Assembly: GCA_016648135.1 (NCBI GenBank)
Contig: JADDOH010000183.1
Coordinates: 1-64,000, forward strand
Reading direction: 5' to 3'
Source of the DNA: Agrypnia vestita
Lineage: Eukaryota > Arthropoda > Insecta > Trichoptera > Phryganeidae
Length of the DNA: 64,000 bases
Made by a program: the position numbers and the translations under genes. A model generated the notes under the pieces. It had not been told where the DNA came from. It ran no database searches and worked only from the letters and a program-made list of their open reading frames with translations. The first letter of the stretch is position 1. Each line of letters starts with the position of its first letter. Below are positions 10,801-22,589 of this stretch, piece by piece.

Positions 10801-11137
10801 TTCTTCTTCTTCTTCATTAGCCTTCATCTCTCCGCTGCCTATATAGGCCTCTTCCTTCTCTTTCAATCCTTCCTTGTTGTTTGCTAATTGTAGCCATTTC
10901 TTTCCCCCACAGGGGCTATATCATCGGCCCATCTCTTTTGAGGTCTTCCGATGCCTCTTTTATTCTCCCAAGGTCTCCATTTTAGAACTCTGGGAGGCCA
11001 TCTTGTAGCATCCTGCTTTGCAACATCTCTTAGGCTTACTCCAAGCATGGATGTCTCCATGGATCGTTGCGTGCACTTGAACTTTTCTACACTTTTCTTT
11101 GTAAGGGCCATAGTCTCCAATCCATACGTCATCACTT
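10801..11137 (-). pseudogene. RTE-type LINE 3' end, RT C-terminal fragment
   Basis: The minus-strand frame from about 11135 down to 10884 carries the hallmark tail of RTE/BovB-like reverse transcriptases: MTYGLETMALTKK, then QRSMETSMLGVSLRD, then LKWRPWENKRGIGRPQKRWADDI. The segment between LRD and the WRP block, usually 25-30 residues, is shortened, so this copy carries an internal deletion. The tail continues to a GAAGAAGAAGAAG tract at 10801-10814, a typical 3' terminal microsatellite for such LINEs. At 11137 the homology stops abruptly. The sequence beyond begins with a partial inverted copy of the adjacent bases (GGCCTTAACGCTAAAGAAAG), which could reflect template switching. Confidence 0.75.
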
Positions 11138-11499
11138 GATGGCCTTAACGCTAAAGAAAGAGGAAGAATATAGTATAATGAACGAGATGACATTGGATAA
11201 TCGCGGAATGGCTCGTTGCATGCAATTAAGGAGTGAAGTAATGTCGAGTCGTGTGAGGGAGCAGGTATCCGGGACAGTGTCACGGCGCGGAACGGCATCA
11301 GCTGATGTGCGCGGCGCGGGCAGTGACCTCCCCCCCACTCCTCACTCCGCTGGAGGTGACGGGACCTCCTTCAGCGATGGTGCAACTACACAACCTTTTG
11401 ATATTGGCGAAAGCGATCTGGAACGCGAACGAGCCTTTGTGAACTGTGCGCCTGAACCGGGTCACTTCATTTAATAAAAATCACAATATTTTTTGAGCA
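11138..11499. other. CpG-containing unannotated stretch
   Basis: A 135-residue plus-strand frame and shorter minus-strand frames overlap here. None has a recognisable motif and the segment 11270-11370 is simply GC-rich. I see no support for a gene. Confidence 0.35.
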
Positions 11500-11620
11500 C
11501 AATTACATTTTTCAAGAACACAATCACTGAATTTTGTCCCCGGAGGATTGTTCATTAATCGAGGTATATTATAGACGTCTCAAAGTAGATATAAATAGAG
11601 CTGTGGATGCGTGGAATGGT
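11500..11620 (+). repeat. Dispersed repeat family R1, copy 2 (partial)
   Basis: This segment contains CACTGAATTTTGTC, then GGAGGATTGTTCATTAA and TATATTATAGACGTCTCA, matching the left part of 7545-7830. The rest of the repeat is missing. Confidence 0.5.
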
Positions 11621-12241
11621 CTGCAACTTGTAGCATAAAGTGTCAATGTACTTATGGACTTGACAGACTGAACAAGTGAAGACTTTTGTGAGTTCTGACG
11701 TATCAGCACAGCTGCCTGTCTGATTAAACCTAATAATAATAATAAAGCTTTTGTTGGTTTTTCATTGGAGCTGCCAAGAAAATACGCGAATAGATCTTCA
11801 ATGTTCGTACAACGTGTAAGCCACCTCAATTGAGATCTTTACATATATTCATATATACAAATACAAGTTCCGTCACGGTAGATTTCAGTAGATTCGTTAT
11901 CGTCACTCCTGCTACTCCCCCGAGACAAGAGATTGCGACAGTCCGGAGTCTAGAGCTCTTTCCTTGAGAATCTATATTTGGTGACCATATATTAAAGCGA
12001 CTCGCGCACAACATTAAAAGCAGTCGGTTTGTTCGTGACGCTTAGTTTTATCACCACGAATGGAAAGTAAAACACCACCATTTATTTTATCTTCCTGTCT
12101 TCAAAGAATCCATTTATACCGCACCGCTCCTGGGAATTCCTGCAGCCACTACTTCTGCGCAGCGCAGCGATATTATTAATCCCTACTCGAATATACTTTT
12201 CACTAAAGTAATTTATTAGAATGAACTGAGATACTGCACTC
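11621..12241. other. Unannotated
   Basis: No gene or repeat copy was recognised. Short frames at 11569-12014 on the minus strand lack features. Confidence 0.4.
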
Positions 12242-12244
12242 TTA

Positions 12245-12896
12245 CGCCGGCCGCACACTGGATGCGTTTTCGTACGAAATTGAGTAGTACGTGTACGTAC
12301 AAATACGCAAGTACATTCCTGACCTTCGAAGTAGTACAGAACATCGCACACTGTACCTACACGATTTAGTAGTGCGTGTACGCACGTATAGATGCGACGT
12401 CCGATACGATCCGGATTTGTTCGGAAATTTTTGCGATTTCGTACGATGGATATTGAAAATTTTGTCAATTTGACACATGACCACAAATGTTTGTGGGGCC
12501 AAAGTGATTCAACTACGCGACCATCAGCGCAGATCATGGCGGAGAATCTATAAAGGACTAAAATATACCTGTAAGTAAAATAATTTGGTTTAATGAAGGT
12601 GAGGTATAATTACGTACTTCGAACAAAAAAACCTTTAAATATTTGTCCGATGTAATGAGCTCTCTTTGCACTTCGATTCTCCCCAGCATTGGTGAATCTA
12701 TTAGAGATAGTCATGAAATTTGTCATTATTTAAGTCTGCCATAATATAGTTTTCCATAAGATACAGATAATTCATTTGGCACAAACGTCATTGGAGAAAT
12801 TGATTGCAGAACGCAATCAATGTGCGCGCTCCAATACGTACGAAAGTAGTCGTACGAATACGTACGTAATAATTCGTATCCAAAGTGCGGCCGGCC
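12245..12896. mobile_element. PIF/Harbinger-like non-autonomous element (652 bp) with TTA duplication
   Basis: The left end is CGCCGGCCGCACACTGGATG and the complement of the right end is GGCCGGCCGCACTTTGGATA, giving imperfect terminal inverted repeats. TTA flanks both sides (12242-12244 and 12897-12899), the three-base duplication expected for this superfamily. Subterminal regions are full of CGTACG/TACGTA words in both orientations. No transposase frame is present; the minus-strand frames at 12242-12537 have no domain. Confidence 0.7.
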
Positions 12897-12949
12897 TTAA
12901 CATTACAAGACAATATAGGTTTTACTTCATCTAATTACGTTCGTTGCAG

Positions 12950-13092
12950 TCTCACCGTAGAGGAAATAAAAAATATCGCTCGCAGGCGTGCGGCAAAAGC
13001 AACCGTTGTCAAGAGGTGTTGCGGACAAAGAGAGAGACAAAGGCTGCGCCCGGTTCGGTCCTCGGATCCGCCGTGCCGGGCCTGCAGGGCAG
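12950..13092 (+). other. Candidate exon-like CpG-rich segment (weak)
   Basis: The segment is bounded by TTCGTTGCAG on the left and CAG followed by GTAACG on the right, which fit splice acceptor and donor consensus. Two frames are open across its 143 bp, one Arg-rich. CpG content is much higher than in the surroundings. I recognise no domain, so an untranslated exon, a decayed element or chance are equally possible. Confidence 0.2.
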
Positions 13093-13584
13093 GTAACGAC
13101 GATTGCGCAATGTAATTAAACGCTGTTTGAAAACCCCTTTCACGAGGCGCAACCACCTTCCACCGCGGCCGGCCGTTGACCCCGCGTTGCTCCGCCCATC
13201 TGAGATTACCGCGAGGTACCTGATTTATTTTTAATCCACGGAGTATACGGCACGTGTATACTCCGTATATCACGCGTGTGGAAAGATTTAAGGCGTTTGT
13301 ACACTCCTCGAAAAAGTTATGCGAATCATATTATAGACAGTTGGACTTCTTGGAATCTTCTACCACGAATGACCCTCATATTATGACCCGTCGAAGTCCT
13401 TCGCCTCCTTTGGAGTCTCGCTCCGACAGGACAGCCGGCGATGTCCTTGATCTAGTCGGTCAATAGGATTGGAGAATGCCCTTTTCCTTTCAGGCCTTCC
13501 ACTCACCGCCGGTCAGATGGTCTACACGGGCGATGTGTCCGAAGCATTAAAGAAAACATCTCAGATACAGAATATGGACCAATT
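13093..13584. other. Unannotated, CpG-rich in its first part
   Basis: A short inverted repeat, GGAGTATACGG-CACGTG-TATACTCC, lies near 13240. No gene was recognised. Confidence 0.35.
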
Positions 13585-13922
13585 ATATAATAAACTGTAG
13601 ATACGTTACAAGCGTGAAATCTTGGCAACTCAAAAGTAAGGTAATTGCCTTACTCGCATTCGTTATACAACGGACCTTCGTTGTGATCAGGCGCGACGCT
13701 ACGCGGAAAAAGGAGCCTGGTATCGTACACTATTGTAAGAATGAGCTACATACCTATTTTAGTCGCCGTGACTTCAAATTACCTACCTGATTTTCTGTCT
13801 ACACGCAGAGTTTGTGAAATAAGTGTGCCATTATTTGTTGTCTCTTTCAATGCGATATTTGCTACATATGAAAGCCGGCTATTATGGGAATAATGTGTCT
13901 ATATTATAATACGTCAATGGTA
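13585..13922. repeat. Unidentified 340-bp repeat family R2, copy 1
   Basis: This copy aligns along its full length, at roughly 85 percent, with 26946-27290 in the same orientation. Shared blocks include ATAATAAACTGTAGATA at the left end, CTTGGCAACTCAAAAGTAAG, CGTACACTATTGTAA, GTGACTTCAAATTACCT and TACGTCAATGGT at the right end. There is no terminal inverted repeat, no Pol III boxes and no protein. The sharp ends suggest a transposed unit. Confidence 0.7.
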
Positions 13923-15197
13923 CATATACAATGTATCTTGAATTTACATTATATAAACAATACTAAAATAAATCAATATCATTTCTAATGCGATTTCAAT
14001 GTAGCGTTTTTATTTATAATTAAATGTTGTCTTACATTTAAGAATGCTAATGTTCTCGTTGGTACATTTTCCCCAACAGCCTTCGTTCTTTGTCGCAGGC
14101 TGTTCATTCTGTTCAACCCACATTCGCATTTCTCGTGATTTGATCTACAGACAATACTCCTGCCTGGGTTAATAGTTGTTTTATTTCGTTATATATGATC
14201 GATTCGTTATTCTCAACTGTTTTCTATAGTAACGATTATTTTTTTAACTCTTTCTGATTCTTTGCATTCTCAAATACCATATCTATTCTTTAGCGCATTG
14301 TTTCAGTAAAATGTTACGCACCAAATGAATGACTCGAAGAAGAATTTTTAGAAATTGTACTTGTATAATACATTTCACGGGTCACGAGTTTAAAAGATAG
14401 TTAATCGACTGCCCAATACAATATTTAATCAGAGAGAGATTTAGAAATCACTTGTTCATCTAACACTAAAAATGAAAGTGATCTATTCTGCCTCCCGTCG
14501 GCGTCGCACGGCGTAATGAATAGTTACAGGTAGGTACTTATGCCGCATTCATCTTATTCGATGATCATTTATCGCATGTAATGATCGATAATATATATTT
14601 TTAATGTGTATTTTTTATTATCAATAATTTATATTTTTAATGTGTATAGTAAGGCGATAAACGGAAAACAGCTGTACATTTCTATTCGTAAAGATGTTTT
14701 CTTATCAACCTCTTCCAAACATTAAATCAAAATACCAAATAAACAGAGATCAGGTCAGTTTAAAAATCCGAAGAAAATTGACAAGATTATTGGGTATTGA
14801 TCTGTTCGAGTACAGTCGCACAAGATTAAGAAAGATTTTGAATAAAGAATTCTTTTCTGCTTACTAATTAAGTCTCTTTTCCTCTTGCTTAAATTTTTTA
14901 TTCTTTCTTGTTGTATTATTCTTAACACGCCTAAGTTTATTTCATAACACATTTATCGTTATTAACATATTTCTAAAAGTGGAGAATATTATATTAATGT
15001 TTTCTTGCTTCTTTGTTGTGCTGTTGGTCTTCCGCCAATATTACATAAATAAAATAAATCATATACATGAAGCACTTTTGTGAAAATGAAGAATCTTTTC
15101 TGTTGTCGACGCGTAAGCCTGAGCATCCCTTGTTGGGAAATAACACCCTACACCATGCCCGGGCTGCCCAGAAAGAAATCATTATTGAAGGGCTGGA
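13923..15197. other. AT-rich stretch without recognisable genes
   Basis: A 25-bp AT-rich repeat (TATTTTTAATGTGTAT) occurs twice near 14598-14645. The 65- and 89-residue minus-strand frames at 14755-15263 have no features. Confidence 0.4.
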
Positions 15198-15391
15198 GGT
15201 ATGTGGCTGTCTATCTATCGAAAGATTTCCTGGATAGATCATATTACCAATGAAGACGTACAACTGTCAAACGATGGAAAGCTGCATACTTTCGACACAG
15301 TTTCCGCAATAAGAAAATTGACTCTTAAACTGATTATGCAGGGGAAGATGGGAGGCAGCAGAGACGTGGGAAGAAAGAAGTTTTATCTTAG
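15198..15391 (+). pseudogene. LINE RT C-terminal fragment, split by a hAT MITE
   Basis: The frame reads SWIDHITNEDVQ, then after a shortened middle LKLIMQGKMGGSRDVGRKKF. This matches the usual order in RT tails of several insect LINEs: a WIDxITNEEVL block, then a GKIxGKRxxGRKK block. The frame continues as YLRC up to the duplicated site at 15392. The short stretch after the MITE (15904-15945) keeps the frame for about twelve codons, as expected if the MITE jumped into this LINE fragment. Confidence 0.6.
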
Positions 15392-15399
15392 GTGCGAAA

Positions 15400-15903
15400 T
15401 AGGGAATGCAATCCCGATCCCGCGAGATCTTGAGGCATTTTACGAGATCAATCCCGAACCGAAAAATCGGACGGGATTATCAGGATTGATCAGCATTTTT
15501 TATGTTTTGTATGTTTCATTGTTCATGTCTGTAGAGCTTTTAGTAAGTACTTAAAAATTATGTTCATGTCACATTCAAATAATGAAAATTGCTTCGAATA
15601 ATACATGCTGTATTTTATCAACCTAACATAGAGGAAATAACATCTACTCACTCTACTACATTGACTGATTGATGCTTGGAAAAACGTTTACAAAATTTAA
15701 TGCAATGATTGATAATGAACATTTTATTAAAATTGCTGATATAAAAATGCGAGGCGTTGTATTTAATTGCTATTCAGCTCTATAAACAAAAAAAAAAACA
15801 AAAGAATTCGGGATCCCGCGGGATTGAAAATTTCTCAATCGCGAGATTGAAAAATCTCGAGAGATCCCGAAAGGGAAATCCCGACTCGGGATCACATTCC
15901 CTC
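15400..15903. mobile_element. hAT-like MITE (504 bp) with perfect 8-bp duplication
   Basis: The element starts TAGGGAATGCAATCCCGA and its right end, complemented, reads GAGGGAATGTGATCCCGA. The 8-bp GTGCGAAA flanks both sides (15392-15399 and 15904-15911), the duplication length of the hAT superfamily. The subterminal regions hold many ATCCCG and CGGGAT words in both orientations. The apparent 117-residue frame from 15201 runs into it from the LINE fragment. No transposase is present. Confidence 0.85.
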
Positions 15904-15945
15904 GTGCGAAACATCAGAAGATGACTCAATGTTCGAGGGCCGGTA

Positions 15946-18350
15946 ATTACGTATTAGCGTGTTGCAATTTGGTAGAAAAACTTTGATTAAAGACGGCACG
16001 TGGAGAAGTAGACTGCATTATAAAACAACATGCACGATGAATTGTGAAATGCATTATAAAGAGAGGAAATGCGTCGCGTCATTTCAACCCCCGGGGAGGC
16101 TTTACGGCGGAATAATCAGATTAGCGGCGGTCGGAGAGAGAGTCACGTGCGCGGGGCACGCGGCCCGACAACCTCGGAGAGGCTTTCACGCGAGGGAACG
16201 TGCAAGTTGCGTCCTTATTATATTACGTATTAATCATTTAGGGAAGAACACATAAAAGACGAACGTAAGGATATATGGATATCCGAGAGCACAACAGGCA
16301 AATTAAATACTCAAAGTTTCTGAAGTTAATTAGGTTTCAGCGGGAGGCGCTCTTTATATTTAGTTTATTAGTTCACATCATCTATGATTTTTACGAAAAA
16401 TTACTGGAATCCGAGTTAATAATAGTCATCTAATGTTTAATGTGTTTACTTTTAATTTTGAATACACGTTCTTTTAAATGTAACACATTAATTCTTCTAG
16501 CCTGGATGACAAAGGGAGAAAGTGATGGTAGTAAAATGGAGGGGGCGGCATTTCTCGACTAGGGCGGCAAAACACCTAGAAACGTCTCTGATCGTATCAT
16601 TAAGAGTTTCGACAAGATGTTTCGCAAAATATTTAGAATTTCGGAACGACGATAAGCTTTTGAACACAAAATGATCGAAAAAGATAGTTCGTAAAGGGAG
16701 GACGCGGTGACAGAACTAGTTGGGGAACTAGCGCGGGGAGCAGGTACCGCGACAGGTATTGCGGGAACCGGTCCAGGAGACCGCGCCGCATAGTTCCGCG
16801 GCACGAGAGAGCTGATCGCCGCACCTTCAGGAACAGACCTGTAGAGGTGACGCCATTCGAGGCGCACCATTCGCGAGCCGTTGAGACATTTCAAAATAAC
16901 CGAACACTTATATATTTTCTCGCGTTAAGAGGCCCAGTACACGATTTTCGTATTTGCTCTCGATTTGCTAAATTTAACGTAAACTTATTAAATCATTTTG
17001 CAAAACCCATAGCTAAACAGGCTTTTAATCAATTTTATTATGATAGATCCAGCATTTCCTTAAAAAATATGAACAAATATATTGTTATAACATCAAAAAA
17101 ATTATAACCCCGAAACACTATTTTAGTTTTCATGCAATAGAGTTATCTTTGGTACCTATACTAATGTCGTATATTTTCAAATAAAGATCATATATTTTAT
17201 TTAAAAATTGATTGTATAAAGTTTGAAAAAGAAGTGGCGCTATTCAGACATTAATATTTTTCGACAAGTTGTTAAATGTATCGCTTTAAAAAAGACGAAA
17301 ATTAATCGTTCTGTTTCCTATATTGCAGTATCCATACAACCTTTAAAACATCGATTATTTTAATTAAATTTTATATGCGTACTAAGAAAATTTCACTGTC
17401 ATTAATATAAAAATATTCAACATAAATCAACGTTCGTGAATATCAATGAAATTCTTCTTCGGAAGGATCATTTGCGATTAGTCGCCAAATAAAATAGTTT
17501 TTGGTGAAGAGGTTCAAGATTCTCATTTCTGGATTAGGATCAATGTACACAGAGTCGGGACTAGGATCAACCTAACACATAACATACTGGGGGCCTTAAA
17601 AAAAGATTATTTTTTTAAATGACTTTTTTTCACCAATACGTTAGCTTTTTTACTTGACTAAAACTCTAAATCCTTCATCAAAATATATTACTTAAAACAC
17701 TAAAGACTCTATTGACACTATGGTTTGGCCAATGATTTTGCAAACAATTCAAAATTATTAACGGCTTATTAGATTATCGTGAGATAAATTCAATAAGAAT
17801 GTATCGTGTACCTGCTAGTTCTACCAGGCAAAACATAACTTTTCATTACCAGCATGAAAATACAAATTACATACACTACATTAAATTCGTCGATAAATAG
17901 ATTACACAGGCGTGGTAACGAATACGCCCACATGTCAGATACATTTTCAAATGATTTACATCATCAAAAATATTCATTAATTGAAAAATTTCTTCCTACA
18001 ATTTAATTCGAATTTTTAATTTATATTATTAACTTAATTAACAATGATTAATAATTATTATGTCCAACCACAAAGATAACGCAATAAACATTAAAAATAA
18101 TTGACAACTGTTCGGAGGGCTTTTTATGTTTACATTTAGTTTCTTAATGTTCTGCAATGTATGATTATTGGGATCCACTGTTCGATACTTATTATATTTT
18201 TTTATGTACTGAATGTAAGTATTTTGTATATTCTTTTATATATTCTTTTTACATATATTCTGTTAACCAATGTTTTCTTTATTTTTTATGTGAACATATT
18301 ATTTCTTTGTGTTAGGTACTTTTAAACAGCCATGTATAATAACAAAATAA
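15946..18350. other. Unannotated stretch with two CpG-rich patches
   Basis: The intervals 16070-16220 and 16670-16870 are GC- and CpG-rich. Frames of up to 111 residues there are open on both strands and lack recognisable motifs. The rest is AT-rich. The words at 18060-18100 (CCAACCACAAAG, ATTAAAAATA) resemble the flank of the foldback at 5495. Confidence 0.4.
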
Positions 18351-18455
18351 GTCAGTTTTTGATTCATAACTAAACAAGCCGTTTTTGATTCATAACAAAA
18401 CAAGCCATTTGTGATTTATAACAAAATAGGCCATTTTTGATTCATAACAAAACGG
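18351..18455 (+). repeat. 26-bp tandem repeat, four units
   Basis: Four units of the pattern GCC followed by a T-rich word, then GATTCATAACAAAACAA sit head to tail with 1-4 substitutions each. Confidence 0.8.
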
Positions 18456-19084
18456 AAAACAACCTTTCGCCTTGGGAATTGGTTGCAGTTATGTATGTAC
18501 AGAAAGTTTGTTCGAGGATAATTTATCAATTTTACATAATGCAAGCAATAAGGTAAATTGTCAGAACTTTGAAAAGTAAAGTTTTATGTTACAAAAGCTG
18601 AATATTGTCCGTCATTTAAGTATTTGTCTTTGTCAATCATTTTCATTAATTAATTCATTTCTAACATTGTCATTTCTGAAATAACCCGACCCGCGGTCAA
18701 TCAGTCAATTCTTCAGTCATTTTCAAATTCTCCATCTCCTGTAGACCAGGATGGGTACCCAGGTACCCGCGTATTTCATCATTCCTGCTTATTTCGATAC
18801 AAGTTTTTCAGAAGTTCATCGCACGGCTCGCTGAGGCGTACCATTGTATTGTATGAATTGAAAGTTCTTTGTGCCCGAGCAAAGTTCGATAGCTTTTCAC
18901 GTCCCGAGACTATTAACATCTAGGCACTCGTCATTAATTAGTCCCAGTGCCAATTAGTAATACGAATAAATGTTTTACTCCAGCAGGTATATTATATTTC
19001 ACCGCCTTTAAAATTCATATTTCAACGACGAAATTCATCAATAAGTTACCGGATTTTTTTGTGATTGCTATATGTAAAAAATGT
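18456..19084. other. Unannotated
   Basis: No gene or repeat recognised. A short GGTACCCAGGTACCC repeat lies near 18753. Confidence 0.4.
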
Positions 19085-19185
19085 AGATCTCATCAAATTC
19101 TTTTTGTCACCACCAGGACTCAAACTCGAAATTTATAATGCCGGCAGACAGCATTACCGATTAAGCTACAATGACCATATGCAAA
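19085..19185 (-). mobile_element. tRNA-derived SINE head, copy 1
   Basis: On the minus strand TAGCTTAATCGGTAATGC (Pol III A-box-like) is followed about 38 nt later by GAGTTTGAGTCCTGG (B-box-like). The spacing and words fit a degenerate tRNA-derived promoter. It is too diverged for a functional tRNA. It faces the copy at 19330. Confidence 0.5.
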
Positions 19186-19329
19186 TTCGTCAAACTTCGT
19201 ACATTTTTTCATTTTCCCGTTGGAAGGGGACATGTTTTTGAATACCTTTGGGTGAAACTTGATGGGTGGCGAAGGAATATATATATATACTTATATATAT
19301 AGAATCGTATATCGATGAAATGTACGTTA

Positions 19330-19440
19330 GGTAGCTAATTGTAGCTTAATTGATAAAGCTGTTTACCGCCCGTAAGTTTGAGTCCCAGTGATGTATATAT
19401 TTTTTGATAGAGGTTTTTTGGTATATCCTTTTTTTATTTT
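19330..19440 (+). mobile_element. tRNA-derived SINE head, copy 2
   Basis: TAGCTTAATTGATAAAGC and AAGTTTGAGTCCC form A- and B-like boxes, and the intervening sequence resembles copy 1 (GCTGT, then TGCC/ACCGCC). A T-rich tail follows (GATAGAGGTTTTTTGG). It belongs to the same family as 19085-19185 but lies in inverted orientation. Confidence 0.5.
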
Positions 19441-19509
19441 TTAAATAGAGGTGCGAAAACGGAATACATGTCACATCAATATTTTTACTATTTTCGAACT
19501 AAGCTAAAG

Positions 19510-19620
19510 GCTTGGGCTATGAAAGTAGTGAAGTTCAAACCTGCGACCTTTGGATCACAAGGCGAAAGTCCTAACCACAAGACCAACAAGCTATTCATCT
19601 CAAAATGATTTAAGTAAATT
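19510..19620 (-). mobile_element. tRNA-like SINE head, different family
   Basis: The minus strand reads TTGGTCTTGTGGTTAGGAC, then about 25 nt later GTCGCAGGTTTGAACTTC. These fit A and B boxes of another tRNA type. No full cloverleaf acceptor stem is visible. Confidence 0.45.
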
Positions 19621-19699
19621 TGTTTTAATTATCACGGGACTATGTTTTAATAATCGTAACGTAATTTTGTTGTAAATTTCATCAAATAAAATTATTATT

Positions 19700-20430
19700 G
19701 AATGATTTAAAAAAAATGTTAGTTTGGACACTACTTTTCAGGGTACAGGGGGTGAGAATACGATCCGAGATGTAACCAGAAACCAGTTCATTCAGCGTCC
19801 CCCGTAGCACACAGAGCGCAGCTTCCCTGAACTATGTATTCTGCAGGTGCCAGGTAGAGGGTACCTGACGTCCGCACTCGCAATCATCGACCAGCATCTT
19901 ACGTCCTAACACCTCCACTATTAACACAGTAAACATCGAAAGTTCAAATTCACAGTCCAGATAGTCGAAGCCCGACAGCATTCAGAACACAGAATAAAAA
20001 CAGCTTCGATTCGCACAGATAGAGCAGCGACCGGGAGACAGAGAGCTTTCTCTCCGATCGCTGGATCTTTTGTTTTAAATTACAAACAGACTGAAAACAA
20101 ACCCGAAAGAATTATAACATAAATCCGTCACAACACAAGAGTCTTCGCGTCACGCGTTTATTCAGAAAAGTGCGAAATGTCCACGAGACAATGAGAATCT
20201 AATGAGAACCGAGAACTGCGAACGGGCGACAGACCGCGCTAGCAACGGCGGTACTCTAGCGGCGCTCGCGGCAAGCCGACTGACAGCTGAGCCGAGCTGG
20301 GGCTAGTGCGGTATCGAGCCGCCAGAGCGCGGCCCCACCCCTCTCCAGGCCTATCCTGGGAGGGTCCTGAGCCGGCCTGCCCAGGGATGCAAAACCGACA
20401 GCCCGCGGCTTCGTTAAATTTATTTATTAT
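19700..20430. other. GC-richer island, unknown
   Basis: The block 19740-20400 is clearly less AT-rich and CpG-retaining. It contains GGCGGTACTCTAGCGGCGC and many short GC words. An 87-residue minus-strand frame at 20239-20502 is Pro/Arg-rich without a domain. It could be the 5' region of a retroelement or a decayed regulatory island; I cannot identify it. Confidence 0.3.
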
Positions 20431-20456
20431 AATCAATACCCTAGTGGGCTTTTTCG

Positions 20457-20723
20457 TATCGTCGCTGTATATATAATAAAGCCAATATGCCGTTTTGTAC
20501 ATTCTGAGATGAACGAATCAATTTGTCAATTTTTCATATAAATAATGGAGATATACTAAAAAAAACATTGCCGTTCATCTGGAAAATCTGCCAAGTAATT
20601 ATTTAAAATATTTTTTTATAAATCTAGTCGGCGCAATTATTTTTTAAAACAGTTTCATGCGTTTATCTCAGAATGTATTAAAACGGCACATAGGATTAAT
20701 TTATTATATATACAGCGACGATA
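20457..20723. mobile_element. Foldback MITE, 267 bp
   Basis: The left arm TATCGTCGCTGTATATATAA pairs with the right end (positions sum to 41180). The arms continue through TGCCGTTTT.GTACATTCTGAGAT and its near complement. No coding content. Confidence 0.7.
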
Positions 20724-21835
20724 TATAGAAATAATATTTTATATATACCGAGAGCACACAATAGTTAATAAAAAAATACATATAAACGCATAAAAATATA
20801 AAATAAAATAAACAAGATAAATCAAAAGACATTTTGCAAATAAAATAAAATGAAGTCATTTTTGTAAAATAAATATTAAACTTGTTAAATTGTTACTTGT
20901 TTCACAGCATAACATGAGTTCTTTCATTTAGTTTCGTTGGGTTAGGTTGGGTTGGGTAAGGTTAGGTTTTCATTTCATGTAGTTTTTGTTTTGTAATACG
21001 TATTTTTCGTTCCATTTTATTTTAACGTCAACTCTTGTAAAATAGTTTCAAATTAAATCTAATAACATGACCTCTCGTAAACGTGAAAAAAGTGATATTT
21101 ATTTTCGACCGCTGGGAATGTACAAACGGGTAAAAGAAATGTTGTGCTTTTTGAACAAAAATTTGGTGGTGGCAAATTTTAATTATTAAATCTCTTAGTA
21201 AAAAAGAACAGTGGTATATTATTTATTACCTTGTTGAATTATTCGTATTTGTATTCGCTGAATAGTAGGCTTAATATTCATATTCGTATTCGTGAAAGTA
21301 TTATTCGTTGCATCACAAGTAAAAACGTAAATAATTAACAATACTAATTCAAATGAAAAAAAATGTCAATTCACTTAATTCATTCAGAACGAAGTACATT
21401 TAAAGTCTGAATATGTCGATATTCAACCTGTTACCAAGCCGTTGCATCCGTATTACAGGCGAGTTTGAGTGATGGCATTTTAATGTGATGTAAGTGATGG
21501 CGGTAACGCACGAATCGATTATTTGAGATCTGATTATATCGATGATGAATAATCGATTTTCGCAAGTTACGTAGTACAGTTGAGTTGTATCCCAGTTGCC
21601 AATCATCGATACAAGCATATACAAATCTCAAATATGTAAATAACGGTTTAACCATCACTAGTGAGCGGTTTAACCATCACAGCATAGTAATCGGCATAGT
21701 AAGGCGTAAATGTAATCATCGTTCTTTTTATAAACACAAAAGACTGCAGAGGTTGGCTTCAGGAGACGCAAAAGTTTAAAACGTTTGAAACATTTTGAAA
21801 TATTTTTTACATATGTCTAAATAACTAAGAAACTA
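20724..21835. other. AT-rich stretch containing a short telomere-like block
   Basis: No gene was recognised. At 20942-20966 five 5-mers follow in phase: TTAGG, TTGGG, TTGGG, TAAGG, TTAGG. They resemble the insect telomeric repeat (TTAGG)n with point changes. Short overlapping minus-strand frames at 21400-21658 have no features. Confidence 0.45.
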
Positions 21836-22216
21836 TTACGCCGTATCCCAGCAGGAGTAGGCAAAAATGATTGAACGCCACACTCTTCTATCATGGCACA
21901 CCACTTTTGCTTCGGCCACATTCATACATCTTCTCATAAAAATTCTACGATTGTTGAGTCTTTTAACAGGGCCATCCTCAAATACTTGTATCTGATCGTG
22001 CCAGGTATTTCGCGGATGCCCTCTATTCCTATTGCCTTCAACACTCGCCTCATATATTTTCTTAAAAATCCTTTCCTCGTTCATACGTTCAACCATCTCA
22101 GCACTCTTTTCTTTATTATATTTACCACACTACAGCCAGCATTACATTCACTTCTAATTTTTTCATTCCTTACTCGACCAAAGATTTTCCACACATCGAT
22201 GATCCTATATCAATAA
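21836..22216 (-). pseudogene. LINE 3' end, RT C-terminal fragment, family copy 3 (diverged)
   Basis: The minus strand encodes the block EMVERMNEERIFKKIYEAS, then EGNRNRGHPRNTWHDQI, then a region NNRRIFMRRCMNVAEAKVV, in the same order as copies at 2.5 and 60.6 kb. The 3' GGCGT terminus is recognisable at 21838 but the TAAG tail is not. Upstream (22100-22216) the frame shows RTECNAGC-like words with breaks. This is an older subfamily than copies 1, 2 and 4. Confidence 0.65.
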
Positions 22217-22589
22217 TAGTCTTACATCAATAATTTTATATCTGCGAAATGTATGTTAAAAAACAACGTTCTTAGAAAGTAAAGTAAAGTAACTGTGCAA
22301 TTTGTTATGTGTAGATAGAAAAATATGAAGAAATTAAGAGCGATTATCCCGCGGGGAAACGGATAATAAGTTAATATAAAATTGTAAATTAAAAAATATT
22401 TTTCCTGTAGTAAGCGACTTCATTTATGTACATTAAATATTTTTATTCTGTGGCACGTTTATTTATATTTTGAGTATTTTAAATTTTTAAATAACTTTAT
22501 AATTTATTGATATCGTAGCTTATAGCAAAAACTTTAGAGGAGTCAACTTTACTAAATTTGAATAGAAAATATTCTTCACACTTTGTGTA
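22217..22589. other. AT-rich, nothing recognised
   Basis: No gene or repeat copy seen. Confidence 0.4.

Noticed and set aside
21400..21658. Overlapping 74- and 75-residue minus-strand frames
   Set aside because: No motif, no repeat homology, and composition typical of random open frames.
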